A stretch of 64,000 nucleotides of DNA from Salticus scenicus (Eukaryota; Arthropoda; Arachnida; Araneae; Salticidae). Numbering within the stretch: the first letter of the stretch is position 1; each line of letters starts with the position of its first letter. The stretch covers positions 195,895,532 to 195,959,531 of the forward strand of contig OZ005661.1 in assembly GCA_963930645.1 (NCBI GenBank). The letters are read 5' to 3'. The notes under the pieces are model-generated. The model was not told the origin of the DNA. It saw only the letters and a program-made list of their open reading frames with translations, and did not search any database. Below are positions 22,940 to 32,829 of the stretch, in pieces. The translations under genes and the position numbers were made by a program.

Positions 22940-24979
22940 AACTTTATGAAAAAATTAAAACTTTATGAAAAAATTGCTTTAAAGAGTTCTGAAAACACTT
23001 ATAGGCAGACAAACAAAAACCATAAAACATTTAAGATTTACTGGAAAATGTTAAAAGTGTCCATCAAACGATTACTAGAGTTTGAACGATTAAACGTATC
23101 AACAAGTAAAATTATTTTTATTGAATTAATTGCATGCATTAAAAAAAATTATAAAGGAAAAAAAAATCACAATTATTATATTTTCCACGCATGTTTCGAT
23201 TTCTTATTTATATACGTCCTTGTTAAAACCGGCTTATTTCGAAAACAAAATCGCAACTTTTAAAATCGCATCGATGAAAATATTAAATTAACCAATATTA
23301 TAAAAATCCTAACGCAAACTCATCTATATTTATTTTATATGTAAGCAATATTATGTAATTTATTTCCACTAAGGGAATAAGATTAGCTGATGCAGTTATA
23401 GTTTCCTCGTTATAACACCCTTTAATATATTATATTAATCTTCTTTCTTCATTAATATAATTTCCTCAGCAGACAAAACTAAGATTTCTAAGCAATAGTT
23501 ATTACTGTACGTGAGAGGGAAAAGTTTATTATTCTGTCACAAATGCATTAATAAATTTCCAGAATTATTTTAACCAGCTTAATACATGGAATAAATGATT
23601 CATAAAGTATGAAAATTAATACTAAAAAAAAAAAAAAAAAAAAAAAAGATTATTACAGAAATAATTTTTGTGAGATTAGTGCACAGAAATTAATAAAACT
23701 AGATTTTAAATCTTACAAGATAAGTCGAAGAATTACGCGATGAACATGATTATCAGTCATCTGCACATTAACTAATCAATGTAATTAGAAAAAAAATAAT
23801 AGTTAAGCCTTTAAATAATTCATTATATCCAATTTAATATTACTAGATGTTAGTATTCGATATAGAAAGAATCTCTTCGAGAAATTTACAAAATTAATTA
23901 ATATTTAATTATTGCTTTTACAACTACTGTAAAAAAAAAAAAAAAATTGTATCTTTTGCGTTATGTACATGTGACGTAAGCATTTCGAAATATAAAATTT
24001 ACATCGATCTTCAATTTTTGATCTTCATTTGACTCACAACGTTCTATTTTCTGCGACTGATATACTAAAATTACAAAGCCATTTCAAACATTAAAATGTT
24101 TCTGATATTGTCAAGAAAATGGAAAGTAGTAAATATGGAATTTATAAAATTTATCTAAAGGTAACAAATTCGATTGCATGAAAGCATTCAGGTGGATCAA
24201 GAAGTAAATCTCTGCGAAAAGAAAAAAAAAATTGCGAGCAATTTGAGCTGAAATGAAGTGTGTTCGTGATATTATTATTGCTTCAGTGAAGCATCGATAA
24301 TTCGGCATCAACGGGAAATAGACAGTGGTGGATTACGGATTTTTCGGATTATAGGTGTTCAGAAAATGTATATTGAATCCGTCGCAGCATCTAAAGAAAT
24401 ATTTTTTAAAAATCAGTTTAAAAAACATACATGCAAACTCTTATCAAAAATGAAAATAAATAAAATAACTTTTGAAATAAATAAACATTTTTAAAATAAC
24501 AATTGTAAAACAGCAACAACGATCGTTTATTTTTGTACAAAAAATAATAATAATAAAATTTGGTATTAAAACTGGCTTAATAGCAAATAAAATCAGGAAT
24601 TTGGCAATGCTACACTCTATTAAATATGTCAGTCAATTTCATTTGTATCATTCTATTTTGTTTTTCCGTTTACCGTTGACTGATTAACCTATATATGTTC
24701 ATTAGTTGGTTATCGTTGATAAAATCATATTTTTCAAGTCCTTCTAAAAACTGTCGACCGAGATATCGGGTGGTCGTGTTTATTTTCATTTTCGGTATCA
24801 GGAATAGGAACACACTCTTTTATTAATAACTTTTGGATTTGCCATAGAGAGGCAAAAATTTCGTTGTTCTTTTTCGGAATTTTTGCCATCAGGTGATTTA
24901 ACGAAAATCCGTAATATTTCCTAACGATCCATAAAATTTGGCAAGCATACTGCGAATAACAAGTAATATACGGGGGGAG
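22940..24979. other. AT-rich stretch without a recognisable gene
   Basis: A runs lie at 23624-23647 and 23931-23946. Frames at 22946-23263 and 24111-24311 are AT-rich and show no domain. Confidence 0.55.
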
Positions 24980-24991
24980 GTTTAAAAAAAT
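24980..24991. repeat. Target-site duplication, left copy
   Basis: GTTTAAAAAAAT here is repeated exactly at 25317-25328 on the other side of the SINE, the signature of LINE-assisted insertion. Confidence 0.85.
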
Positions 24992-25316
24992 AAGGGCAGC
25001 GATAGCCCAGTCGGTAGAGCACCGGCCTCGTAATTGGAAGATTGCGGGTTCGGTACTCGAGCCGGCCAAAGACCGTCGTGTACACTGATGGTGGCTGGTG
25101 CACGTAAAATCTGTCGTAGCCGCAATGTCCTCCATGTTCCCATCAAAAATTATACCTTTGGGGGTCAACGAAGCGGGAGAGCCATCCTTTCCGTGGAGGA
25201 TCAAAATTGCGATGGCATGTCTCCGGACCACCTCTAGGAGAGTGTCCCAGACCATCGCCAATTGCCCATCTGCGCAGCACTAGTGCGACGTAAAAAAAAA
25301 CCAACCCAACCCAACC
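24992..25316 (+). mobile_element. tRNA-derived SINE, copy 1
   Basis: The 5' head resembles a tRNA-Thr(CGU): A box TAGCCCAGTCGG (25003-25014), anticodon-region CCTCGTAATTGGAAG and B box GGTTCGGTACTC (25047-25058), the internal promoter of RNA polymerase III. A body of about 230 bp follows, ending GTGCGACGTAAAAAAAAA and an AACCC tail. It is flanked by a perfect 12-bp target duplication. The second copy is at 44175-44496. Frames on both strands through it are artefacts. Confidence 0.92.
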
Positions 25317-25328
25317 GTTTAAAAAAAT

Positions 25329-26499
25329 TAAAAAATTAAGAAAAAGGAGAAGAGAAGGAAAAACAAAAATAAAAAAAAAAAAAAAACTGAAAAAGTCATT
25401 ATAGCCGATTTATGTGTACTGCATTCTTATAGAAGCGTCACTGTATTATTATTAAAAAAACGCAGAACGTGCAACTTGAGTATTTGCTTGGGTCGAGTCT
25501 AATTGATGGCCATTTGTGAAGGGGTACCCCATGAGCAGTCATCGTTAACCCTAACAAAGACAACACAAATCGAAACATCCATGGCTTGTTTGGGATTCCA
25601 AACCGGGGCGTACAGTGTGGCAGATAAGGCACTAATCACCAAACCAGGTCTATTCTTGAAATTGCAAGGAGTTTAACCTTCCCTATTTTAAGGACTACTG
25701 TTAGGCGTTGCTTACAGACAAGTAAATTTTATAATTATCGCAGAATGCATGATAAACCTATGCTCAAACTGCGCTATTGAAAAATTCAATTGCGCTATTT
25801 TTTGGACTGAAAACAAATATATTGGACGGGTGAATAGTTATTTCCCTTCAGTGAAGAAAAAAAAATAGATTTGGATGGCCTTGATAGGGCACCGCCTTAA
25901 ACAGGCGGTGCCCTTTTCTGGAGTTATTCGTGCAATTTATTACCGAAAAACCACCAATAATAAATCGTCAGCCGGTCTTGTGGGCTGGAAAATGGCGGAT
26001 GCATCAGCCTATCTATGTAGAAGTTCTACGTGAAATAAAGGAAGCATGTCACGACATCTTTTCTACTTTCAACCTGTTCAAGGAAGGATTGCTCCGTTAC
26101 TATGCCAGCACCCGACGCTTTTGGCCTCATTACGGAATGAAATCGTCTGCTCAATGTATGTCTCCTATAACGCGATTTTCTATTACGCACAACGTACCCC
26201 TCGCGTTATACGAGAGTCTACTGTATTTTTATTTTGTATTTCAAAAAAGAGATTTAAATTTTTGATATTTGCATTATAATTTCAGATTTAAAAAATAAAT
26301 AAATTCCATTGCTAAGTTAAAAAATTCTTAAAAGAAATTATGTTGATATGAAAAAAAAACGAGACGACGAAGATGACTCTGATTTTCATTGACAGATGGC
26401 GCCACTGGTAATAGACAACGATGAAATGTGAAATGATTTATTTTAAGACATTTTAAATGTATTATTTTAAGGCATATTCCTTTTTTAAGACACTTTATA
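25329..26499. other. Mixed-composition stretch without a recognisable gene
   Basis: Part of it is less AT-rich than its surroundings (25440-25660 and 25880-26230). It contains the perfect hairpin at 25887-25913. Several frames of 60-110 codons overlap one another on both strands and none shows a known domain. It may be an old transposon body. Confidence 0.45.
25887..25913. repeat. Perfect GC-rich 10-bp hairpin
   Basis: GGGCACCGCC and GGCGGTGCCC are exact reverse complements separated by TTAAACA, followed by TTTT. It is strikingly GC-rich in an AT-rich context. The role is unknown. Confidence 0.9.
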
Positions 26500-28162
26500 C
26501 ACTGCAAACATAAATGTCTTAAATTCAGTTAAAAAGTGTCTTATATGAATGGTCATTTTTTAAGCGAAAATAAAATGTCTTACTTTTTAAGACACCTTTT
26601 TGAATCTGAAATTAGCACATTACTAAGTGTCTTAAAACGCCACTATATTTTAGGGTTAAAAACACCGAAATATTAGGCTTAAAAACGCTACTATTTCTTT
26701 AACTCTTTTTTAGTAAATAATATATATATATGCTTGTGATTTTGTTTTACTGTTAAAAACATATTTTAGAACTGTTTAGAGCGTAAATAAAATATGTCTA
26801 TTAAAAAAAAAGTACTAATACCCGGCGTTAGGAATCGAACTCATACTGTTCACGGAAACCGAAACCTGGAGCCAAGCTTTGTCAGAGTCAAGCATTTACC
26901 AATCACGCTACTGTCAAATGCAGCACAACGTGTTTTTATGATAAATTATACTCAAATATTCGCCAAACAAATCGCAGTTTTATGTTTTATTTATAATTTT
27001 TTGCCATAAAACTATTCATAATATGGTATTTTAAAGTTAATAAATATTAGCATATTAAGTTTCATACCTAGAAGGCTAGAATTTTCTAATAATGCATAAC
27101 AAGTATGTGAAGATTGCAGCCCTCGACTTTTGCATAATTTTCCTTAAAGTGGTATTTAAATAAAATCAAACTATAGCCATGAATAACAGATTTTTTTTTT
27201 TTTTTTAACGTTTAGATGGAAGTAAATAAGTAAAAGAAAAAGGTTTTAAATGAATAATACTTAAGAAGAAAGAAATAAAAAAGTAATGCACACATTTTTT
27301 GCGATTGTTCGCTTGTAAATTCGCTTTCTTCTCTACAAATTACTTGCTACGTCCATCTTCATACTTTTTCTTTGAATATGAGAAAGCTTTAAATACGAAG
27401 ATTTTTTTTAAACTTATTTATTTATTAACGAAATAAGCTTCGAGTCTAAATATGTTGTTTATGAATTATGTTAAAGATAATTGCAAGAAAATATCATTCA
27501 CATCTCTAGTGTATTATACCATGAAAATTTAAGTTCATAAAGATACCAAACTGTTAAAAATTTCTGTAAATTTAATGTAAATATTTATCCAGAGTCTCTG
27601 TAATTTACAGTAATTCTTAGTTAAAAGAGAATAATCGATAAGTTTTTTGCATCCCTGTTTATTTTTCTCTGTAATTTTACGTAAGACTTAAGATAACATT
27701 ATACAGAGTTTTCTGTTGAAGTTTTTAACCGTGCATAGTTTAAGTAGCTTAACTGCTTATTATACAAAATAAAAATATATTTATTGAATGTGGACAAAAG
27801 TAGGATAAGCATATTTTCTTAAAGTTGATTCCATTAAAAAAAAAAAAATTCTGAGTAATAAAAGTGCCTGAATTTCTAAAATGGCTGAAAATTCAGACGC
27901 GTTTGCGTTTTAAAAATTCGCGTATTTACGTGTTTCAGACATTTTTGTGTCTGAATTCAGATTTCAGACATATTTCTGTCTTAAATTAAGACCTTTATTT
28001 GCAGTGTATCAGTTCATTTGCGCCACCAGTTTATAAAGAGAACAAAAATGCCGAAAAATAAGACATCTATGATGTCTTAACTTCATGTTAAGAAATTTAC
28101 ATGTTTGAAATGTATTTTCAGACATTTTTTGTCTTAGTTTAAGACAAACTTTATTTGCAGTG
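26500..28162. mobile_element. DNA element with CACTGCAAA termini inserted beside a Ty3 relic
   Basis: It starts CACTGCAAACATAAATGTCT and ends GACAAACTTTATTTGCAGTG, flanked by TATA on both sides. A further inner copy of the right terminus (TTATTTGCAGTG) ends at 28006, so a nested or duplicated end is present. Near both termini are repeats of the type TTAAGACA / TGTCTTAA. No transposase is recognisable. Confidence 0.65.
26818..26925 (-). repeat. tRNA-like / SINE head remnant
   Basis: On the minus strand TAGCGTGATTGGTAAATGC resembles an A box and GAGTTCGATTCCTAACGCC a B box with T arm, but they lie about 70 bp apart, farther than in a tRNA. It is most likely a degenerate tRNA-derived repeat and not a working tRNA gene. 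Confidence 0.4.
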
Positions 28163-29640
28163 TATAGTCAGGTAGATAAAGAATTGTTATCAAAAATGTT
28201 TGGAGTAAAGAATTTTTTTCAATTTTTATATGGTAGAAGAGTTACACTGTGTATAGACATTAACCCCCGTTTTCCATATTTTCACCCACAAAAAGCATTC
28301 CCGTACTTTCGGCAGCTAGAGTTCAAAGATATGCATTATACATACGAACGTTTCAATTTGATATTAAATAAAAAAATCTGCTGAGCACAGAAATGCCGAT
28401 GCTCTATCACGTCTTCCATTACGCAGTGAAGACTTATTGTCACAGTCGTCTGATCCCTCACCATAAGAAAAAACGTCAGCAAATGCAATTGGCGACAATG
28501 GTTGGTTTATTTATTAACACTGATGGTTTATTTATTCAGCAAGTTTTTATTTTACCTTTAAATACAAAGGTTTTTGTGAGTAAGTTCTAAGCGGGATCCA
28601 ATATCAAAAAATGTATCAATATTTAATTCAATTACAGAGATGCCATATTATTTATTTTTTGGACACAAAGAAGAAAACTATTCTTTAAAGTAAATGTATG
28701 TTAAAAGGAAATTGCATTCTAATTTCGACAGTTCATAAGCAAAAAGATTTACAAGGTTTACATTTTAGACGTTTTGACGTAGGTAAATTGAAAGCACTGG
28801 CACGTAGTTTTTGTGTGGAGGCCAGGTATCGACAAAGACATTAAGGAATTAGCAAATAATTTTTCTATTTGCATAAAACTAAAACGTAATTCTCCCATAA
28901 TTGACAACCATCACTGTGAATAGTCAATAACACCGTGGCAATGAATACACATTGATTCTCTTGTTTCCATATTGCGAAAAATATTTTTTATTTTGGTAGA
29001 TAGTCACAGCAAATAGACGGAAGTGTTCATCGTTCCTAGTAAAACTACAGAAAATACCATACAATATCTTTCTCCTCTTTTTGCCAGATATAGCTATTTT
29101 TTGCTCCCTGTATCGGATAAAAAGTCACATTTTACATCAAAACTATTAAAAAATTTTCTACAGAGTAAAGGTATAAAATATAGCAGTGCCTCATATCATG
29201 CCGCAACCAATGATCCTGCAGAAAGATATGAACAGACAATAAAAAAAAGGATTGAAGTCCTTAAGTTCAGGGACCAGGAAATCTACAATTTAAGTTAAAT
29301 ACGTCGTTGCTTCAATACCGAATGCTGCTGCATATTACGATGGTGGAAGGTCGAGTATCATTATTTCTCAAAAAATATATAAAATCAAAATTAGATTTAC
29401 TTGCACCAAATGTTAAAATTTATATTGAAAATAAACAACATAAAATGGCCCTTAACACAAAAAAGTAATTGAATTTCAAGTAAATCAAAAAATTATTGTA
29501 CGCAATTACTTATCGGGAGATAAAAATAAAGTAGGCACAAAAATTGCTAGAATAGGTAAATTGCAGTATAAAATTCAAATAATTCCATATGTGTGAAAAA
29601 GACACATAGATCGATTATCAAATGTAGGCTGAAAAGTAGA
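28163..29640 (+). pseudogene. Ty3/gypsy Pol relic: RNase H end and integrase
   Basis: It opens with YSQVDKELLSKMFGVKNFFQ and FLYGRRVTLCID, the RNase H region following reverse transcriptase. In another frame HRNADALSRLPL (about 28386-28421) is the conserved link before integrase. Next come the integrase pieces: RSFVWRPGIDKDI, HIDS near 28950, VDSHSK near 29000, a VSD-equivalent followed by HFTSKLLKNFLQSKGIKYS, and SYHAATNDPAERYEQTIK. The C-terminal part has VNQKIIVRNYLSGD and KRHIDRLSNVG. Frameshifts and stops occur throughout, and DNG is changed to DKK at the second catalytic aspartate site. Reverse transcriptase is absent because the element at 26500-28162 lies where it should be. Confidence 0.85.
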
Positions 29641-30620
29641 ATTAGAAGAAGAAACCTCAAACCCTAGTAAAAGTGAGAAAAAGATTCTCGGCAAAAATAA
29701 TCGTATGATCCTTAAAGACAAGAATATGCATCCAAAATTAGATAGAAAATCTACAGCCTTTACATGACACCAGATCAGGAACCGGCAGAGTCAAGAGAAA
29801 AAACACCTAATGAAAAGTCCCTGCTGCACGAGACCCGGTACCAATCGACCGGAGATCCACGATATCTACAAAGTTTAAAGTAACATTCCTACTTCTTGTG
29901 ATAAACATCTTAAGTGTACTAATGATGATGAACTAACACCTGAACGTTCATTTTTTAAAAGCTTTACCCCTTAACGCGAGCTGTCCTCGCTGTGAGGACG
30001 CCAAGTTTAAGATCCAGCTGCAAAACTCATCACGGAATGTTTTTAGCAAAAATTTAAGTTTATAATAACATAGCAGAAAAGGCCGGTTTATTTAACTAAA
30101 AATTTGAAATTTCTTTTAGTTTAATTTAGTTTATGAATTCCGGTGGCACTATAATTTAAATGATCCGAATTGTCTTGCACCGCAAAGGATTAACTTGCCT
30201 TTGTCCCAACAGTTTAAAATAAATAAATAAATAAAGCTAAAAAATCTCCTATCAGGCATGGTGTAAGAAACTAAGAGGCGGACAGTTGTGGTGTATAATA
30301 CCATTGTGTTCTTAAATTAATCTATTGGTCTTCTGTTAAGTGTAGTCACACAAATATACAGGTACCAGTGAACTATATCGTCCAATCAACGATCTGTTTA
30401 ATTTCCTTTACTTGTGTTAACGGTGAAACAAATCAAAAATGTAATCTCTTGTATAATGCGTGTATTTTAAGTGTAAGTGTTCTTCGTGCTTCTTTAAGTT
30501 TTGTGTAAAAAATTAGAAGTATACCTCGTTATAATTTATGGTTTTTATCACAAATCTTTCTTCTGGTAACATTAAAATAATTATTGTCATATGTGAGATA
30601 ATGTATAATACTATGTCAAT
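29641..30620. other. 3' flank of the Ty3 relic, possible LTR remnant
   Basis: Broken frames end near 29770. A GTCCTC/GAGGAC hairpin is at 29983-29999. AAGAGGCGGACAG at 30269-30282 is purine-rich and followed by TGTGGTGTATAATACC, which could be a polypurine tract and LTR start, but no matching second LTR or clean end was found. Confidence 0.4.
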
Positions 30621-30621
30621 A

Positions 30622-30639
30622 TTTATTCAGATATTTATT
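30622..30639 (-). promoter_or_regulatory. Candidate polyadenylation signals of the Kelch gene
   Basis: Two TTTATT hexamers on plus (30622-30627 and 30634-30639) read AATAAA on the minus strand, about 70-85 nt past the stop codon of the BTB-Kelch gene. Confidence 0.5.
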
Positions 30640-30708
30640 AAATGAAGCATGGGAAATAATACAGTTTTCTTTCAAATTTTACTGGTTGCCAGTTGCCGTT
30701 GTAATTCT

Positions 30709-32439
30709 TCAGTTGTATTCCAAGGATGTTTTTATCCACATAGTTTCGGATTTTTTATGTTCTTTTGAAATTTTCATTAAAATCTCCCGATCCTCTACGC
30801 AGCAGAATACGTACTTGTCAATTTCATGAAAAGGTGAGATAAATATGTCCCATATCATATATTCGTCATTCCACACACAAGGTAAAAATCTTGAGATAGA
30901 CATGCCACCGACTAGATAGTCGTCAAACACTATCAGTTTATCTTGCAAAACTAATGCATGTGGGACTTCATACGAGAAAGGTAAATCTGAGAATTCCTTC
31001 CATTCATCGCTGATGGGATTATACAACTCAACCGATCTTGTAACGTTGTCATCTTCTATTCTTCCACCAAGTATGTAAAGCTTCTCCCCATAATTAATAA
31101 TTCCAAAACCGGTTCGGAATTTTCTTGGATTTTCGATTTCTGACCAATTGTCAGTACCTATGTCATACGCTATTGCTCTCAACTCTAACCATTCAGCATC
31201 TTCGTAGTATCCAATCACGTATATTATTTCATGTAATACAGCTGCTCCGCAAACAATTATGGGCGGAATCGAACTACAGAAATTCCAATCATCTTCTACT
31301 GGGCTGTAGCATTCAACATCAGTGTTTGGCATCGTTACATCGTATCCTCCAACCACGAATATGTAGTTTTCGCTTTCAACAACGCAATAGTCTTGACGGG
31401 ATGATATCATATTACTTTTATTTACCCATGTCTTCTTGAACAAATCAAATGTTTTCATACCTCCAGATATGGTATTAAATATAAATATAAATCTATCCTT
31501 AACAAACATGGCATGAAAATTGTCATCTATTTCTCCAACTTTGCTGCAAATGTCTAACTTTTCATCGTATGTGAGATATATTTCCGATCTTTTATTAGAA
31601 TAAGGTGAATAATGGTTGTACAGGAAAAAATATATTTTCTTTGGGCATCTTCCTAAAGAGAGATTAAGGTAGCCGGATTGTAAAACTTTATTATTAAAAA
31701 AATTTATGTATTTTTTCAAGTCTCTGAAAGTCATATTCTTTGGAAAAGGTGTACTTGTGCAAATGTGTAGATTTGAACTGTCATCGATAAAATTCCATCT
31801 TATATATGTTACAAGTTCAGGAAAAATTCTCAAGCTTTCATCTTTGTTCCCTTTTACCCAAATTACAATAGCTTCCCATACAGTTTTTTCATCAGCTACA
31901 CCAAGTCTGTCGTCACTTAACAGATTTTTTAACGTACTATACGTCAATCTTTCAATACCTGAATTAGGGCAATTAACAAGTATTCCGAAGTGAACTTGTA
32001 CAAAGCGGTAACAGTGCTCTTCTATCCTTAATCTTCCGACAACTTGGGAAGCAGTAAGAAGTGATATGCAGTTCTTGACAGATATTTTTCGCAATCCATA
32101 TCTTTGGCACTCAGTTAATAAATCATCAATCAATAAATAATCGGCAGCCATGATCATGGAAGAAATATTATTAACATGAAGATGAACTTGTCCAATATAA
32201 ATAAATATCAAAATATCTTCCAATATATTCTTATTAATTGCTAGTTCGATCCGGTCTTTATTTTCAATTTTTCCTCTGAAGAAGGTTCGAAAATATTCAC
32301 TTTTCATCGACAATAACAGTTTGTGGACTTTGAATTCCGTTCCGTCTTCTGCTACAATAGTGGCATCATAACATTTTTGAAAACTTGGAGAAAGACTACC
32401 TTTAAGTAGGTTGTACATAAGCTTTGTGTTTGTAGACAT
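30709..32439 (-). CDS. BTB-BACK-Kelch protein (kelch-like family), single exon
   Basis: This 576-residue frame is the only intact gene in the window. Kelch-like proteins are usually substrate adaptors that link Cullin-3 ubiquitin ligase to targets; that role here is inferred from the family. The BTB domain covers about residues 15-117 (CYDATIVAEDGTEFKVHKLL, then MKSEYFRTFF and YIGQVHL). A BACK domain covers about 120-245 (ASQVVGRLRIEEHCYRF, DEKTVWEAIVIWVK). Kelch blades cover about 300-540, clearest at IFVVGGYDV with VECYSPVEDDWNF (360-387) and LYILGGRIEDD with VELYNPISDEW (454-480). Several blades have lost the GG pair (VIGYYED, IVFDDYL), so the propeller is diverged. The start ATG at 32437-32439 is chosen because it precedes the BTB domain by a typical short leader. 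There is no intron in 1731 bp and no in-frame stop. Confidence 0.9.
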   Translation of the reverse strand: MSTNTKLMYNLLKGSLSPSFQKCYDATIVAEDGTEFKVHKLLLSMKSEYFRTFFRGKIENKDRIELAINKNILEDILIFIYIGQVHLHVNNISSMIMAADYLLIDDLLTECQRYGLRKISVKNCISLLTASQVVGRLRIEEHCYRFVQVHFGILVNCPNSGIERLTYSTLKNLLSDDRLGVADEKTVWEAIVIWVKGNKDESLRIFPELVTYIRWNFIDDSSNLHICTSTPFPKNMTFRDLKKYINFFNNKVLQSGYLNLSLGRCPKKIYFFLYNHYSPYSNKRSEIYLTYDEKLDICSKVGEIDDNFHAMFVKDRFIFIFNTISGGMKTFDLFKKTWVNKSNMISSRQDYCVVESENYIFVVGGYDVTMPNTDVECYSPVEDDWNFCSSIPPIIVCGAAVLHEIIYVIGYYEDAEWLELRAIAYDIGTDNWSEIENPRKFRTGFGIINYGEKLYILGGRIEDDNVTRSVELYNPISDEWKEFSDLPFSYEVPHALVLQDKLIVFDDYLVGGMSISRFLPCVWNDEYMIWDIFISPFHEIDKYVFCCVEDREILMKISKEHKKSETMWIKTSLEYN

Positions 32440-32829
32440 GTTAATAAGAATCTGTTATTGAATTTTTTAATTTTGTTCCACTGAAGAATTTAATAACTTT
32501 TTCTAAATTAAATAAATTTTGGGAAATATTCTAATTTTGATGTTTATTTCTAATAGGACGTATAAAAGTAGTTACAATATTATTGATGCATCAAATTCTT
32601 GTAACAAACTTCCTTTGTTGCTCCCTTTGTTTCTGCTTAAGTCAAAGTAAACACTAAACGGATTTGACTACATTGTTTAAAAAATGATTAATTTTTTATT
32701 TATATTTAAAAAATTCATTGTTTAACATAAAGTTATCAATTTGTCAATTAATAAAGGAGAAATTTATAATTTTTATTTGCTGGTGAAAATAATTGGTGAT
32801 TTTCCTTTATCATGAAACATTATTAGAAA
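32440..32829. other. Upstream region of the Kelch gene
   Basis: AT-rich. No clear TATA box or initiator could be chosen, and no other gene or known repeat was seen. Confidence 0.5.

Noticed and set aside
24734..25261. 175-codon minus-strand frame
   Set aside because: More than half of it is the antisense of the tRNA-derived SINE; the remainder has no recognisable domain.
30285..30571. Possible 3' LTR after the Ty3 relic (TGTGGTG ... GGTAACA)
   Set aside because: The ends are not inverted repeats and there is no second copy in the window to confirm an LTR.
31125..31993. Plus-strand frames of about 100 codons opposite the Kelch gene
   Set aside because: They are antisense shadows of the BTB-Kelch coding sequence.
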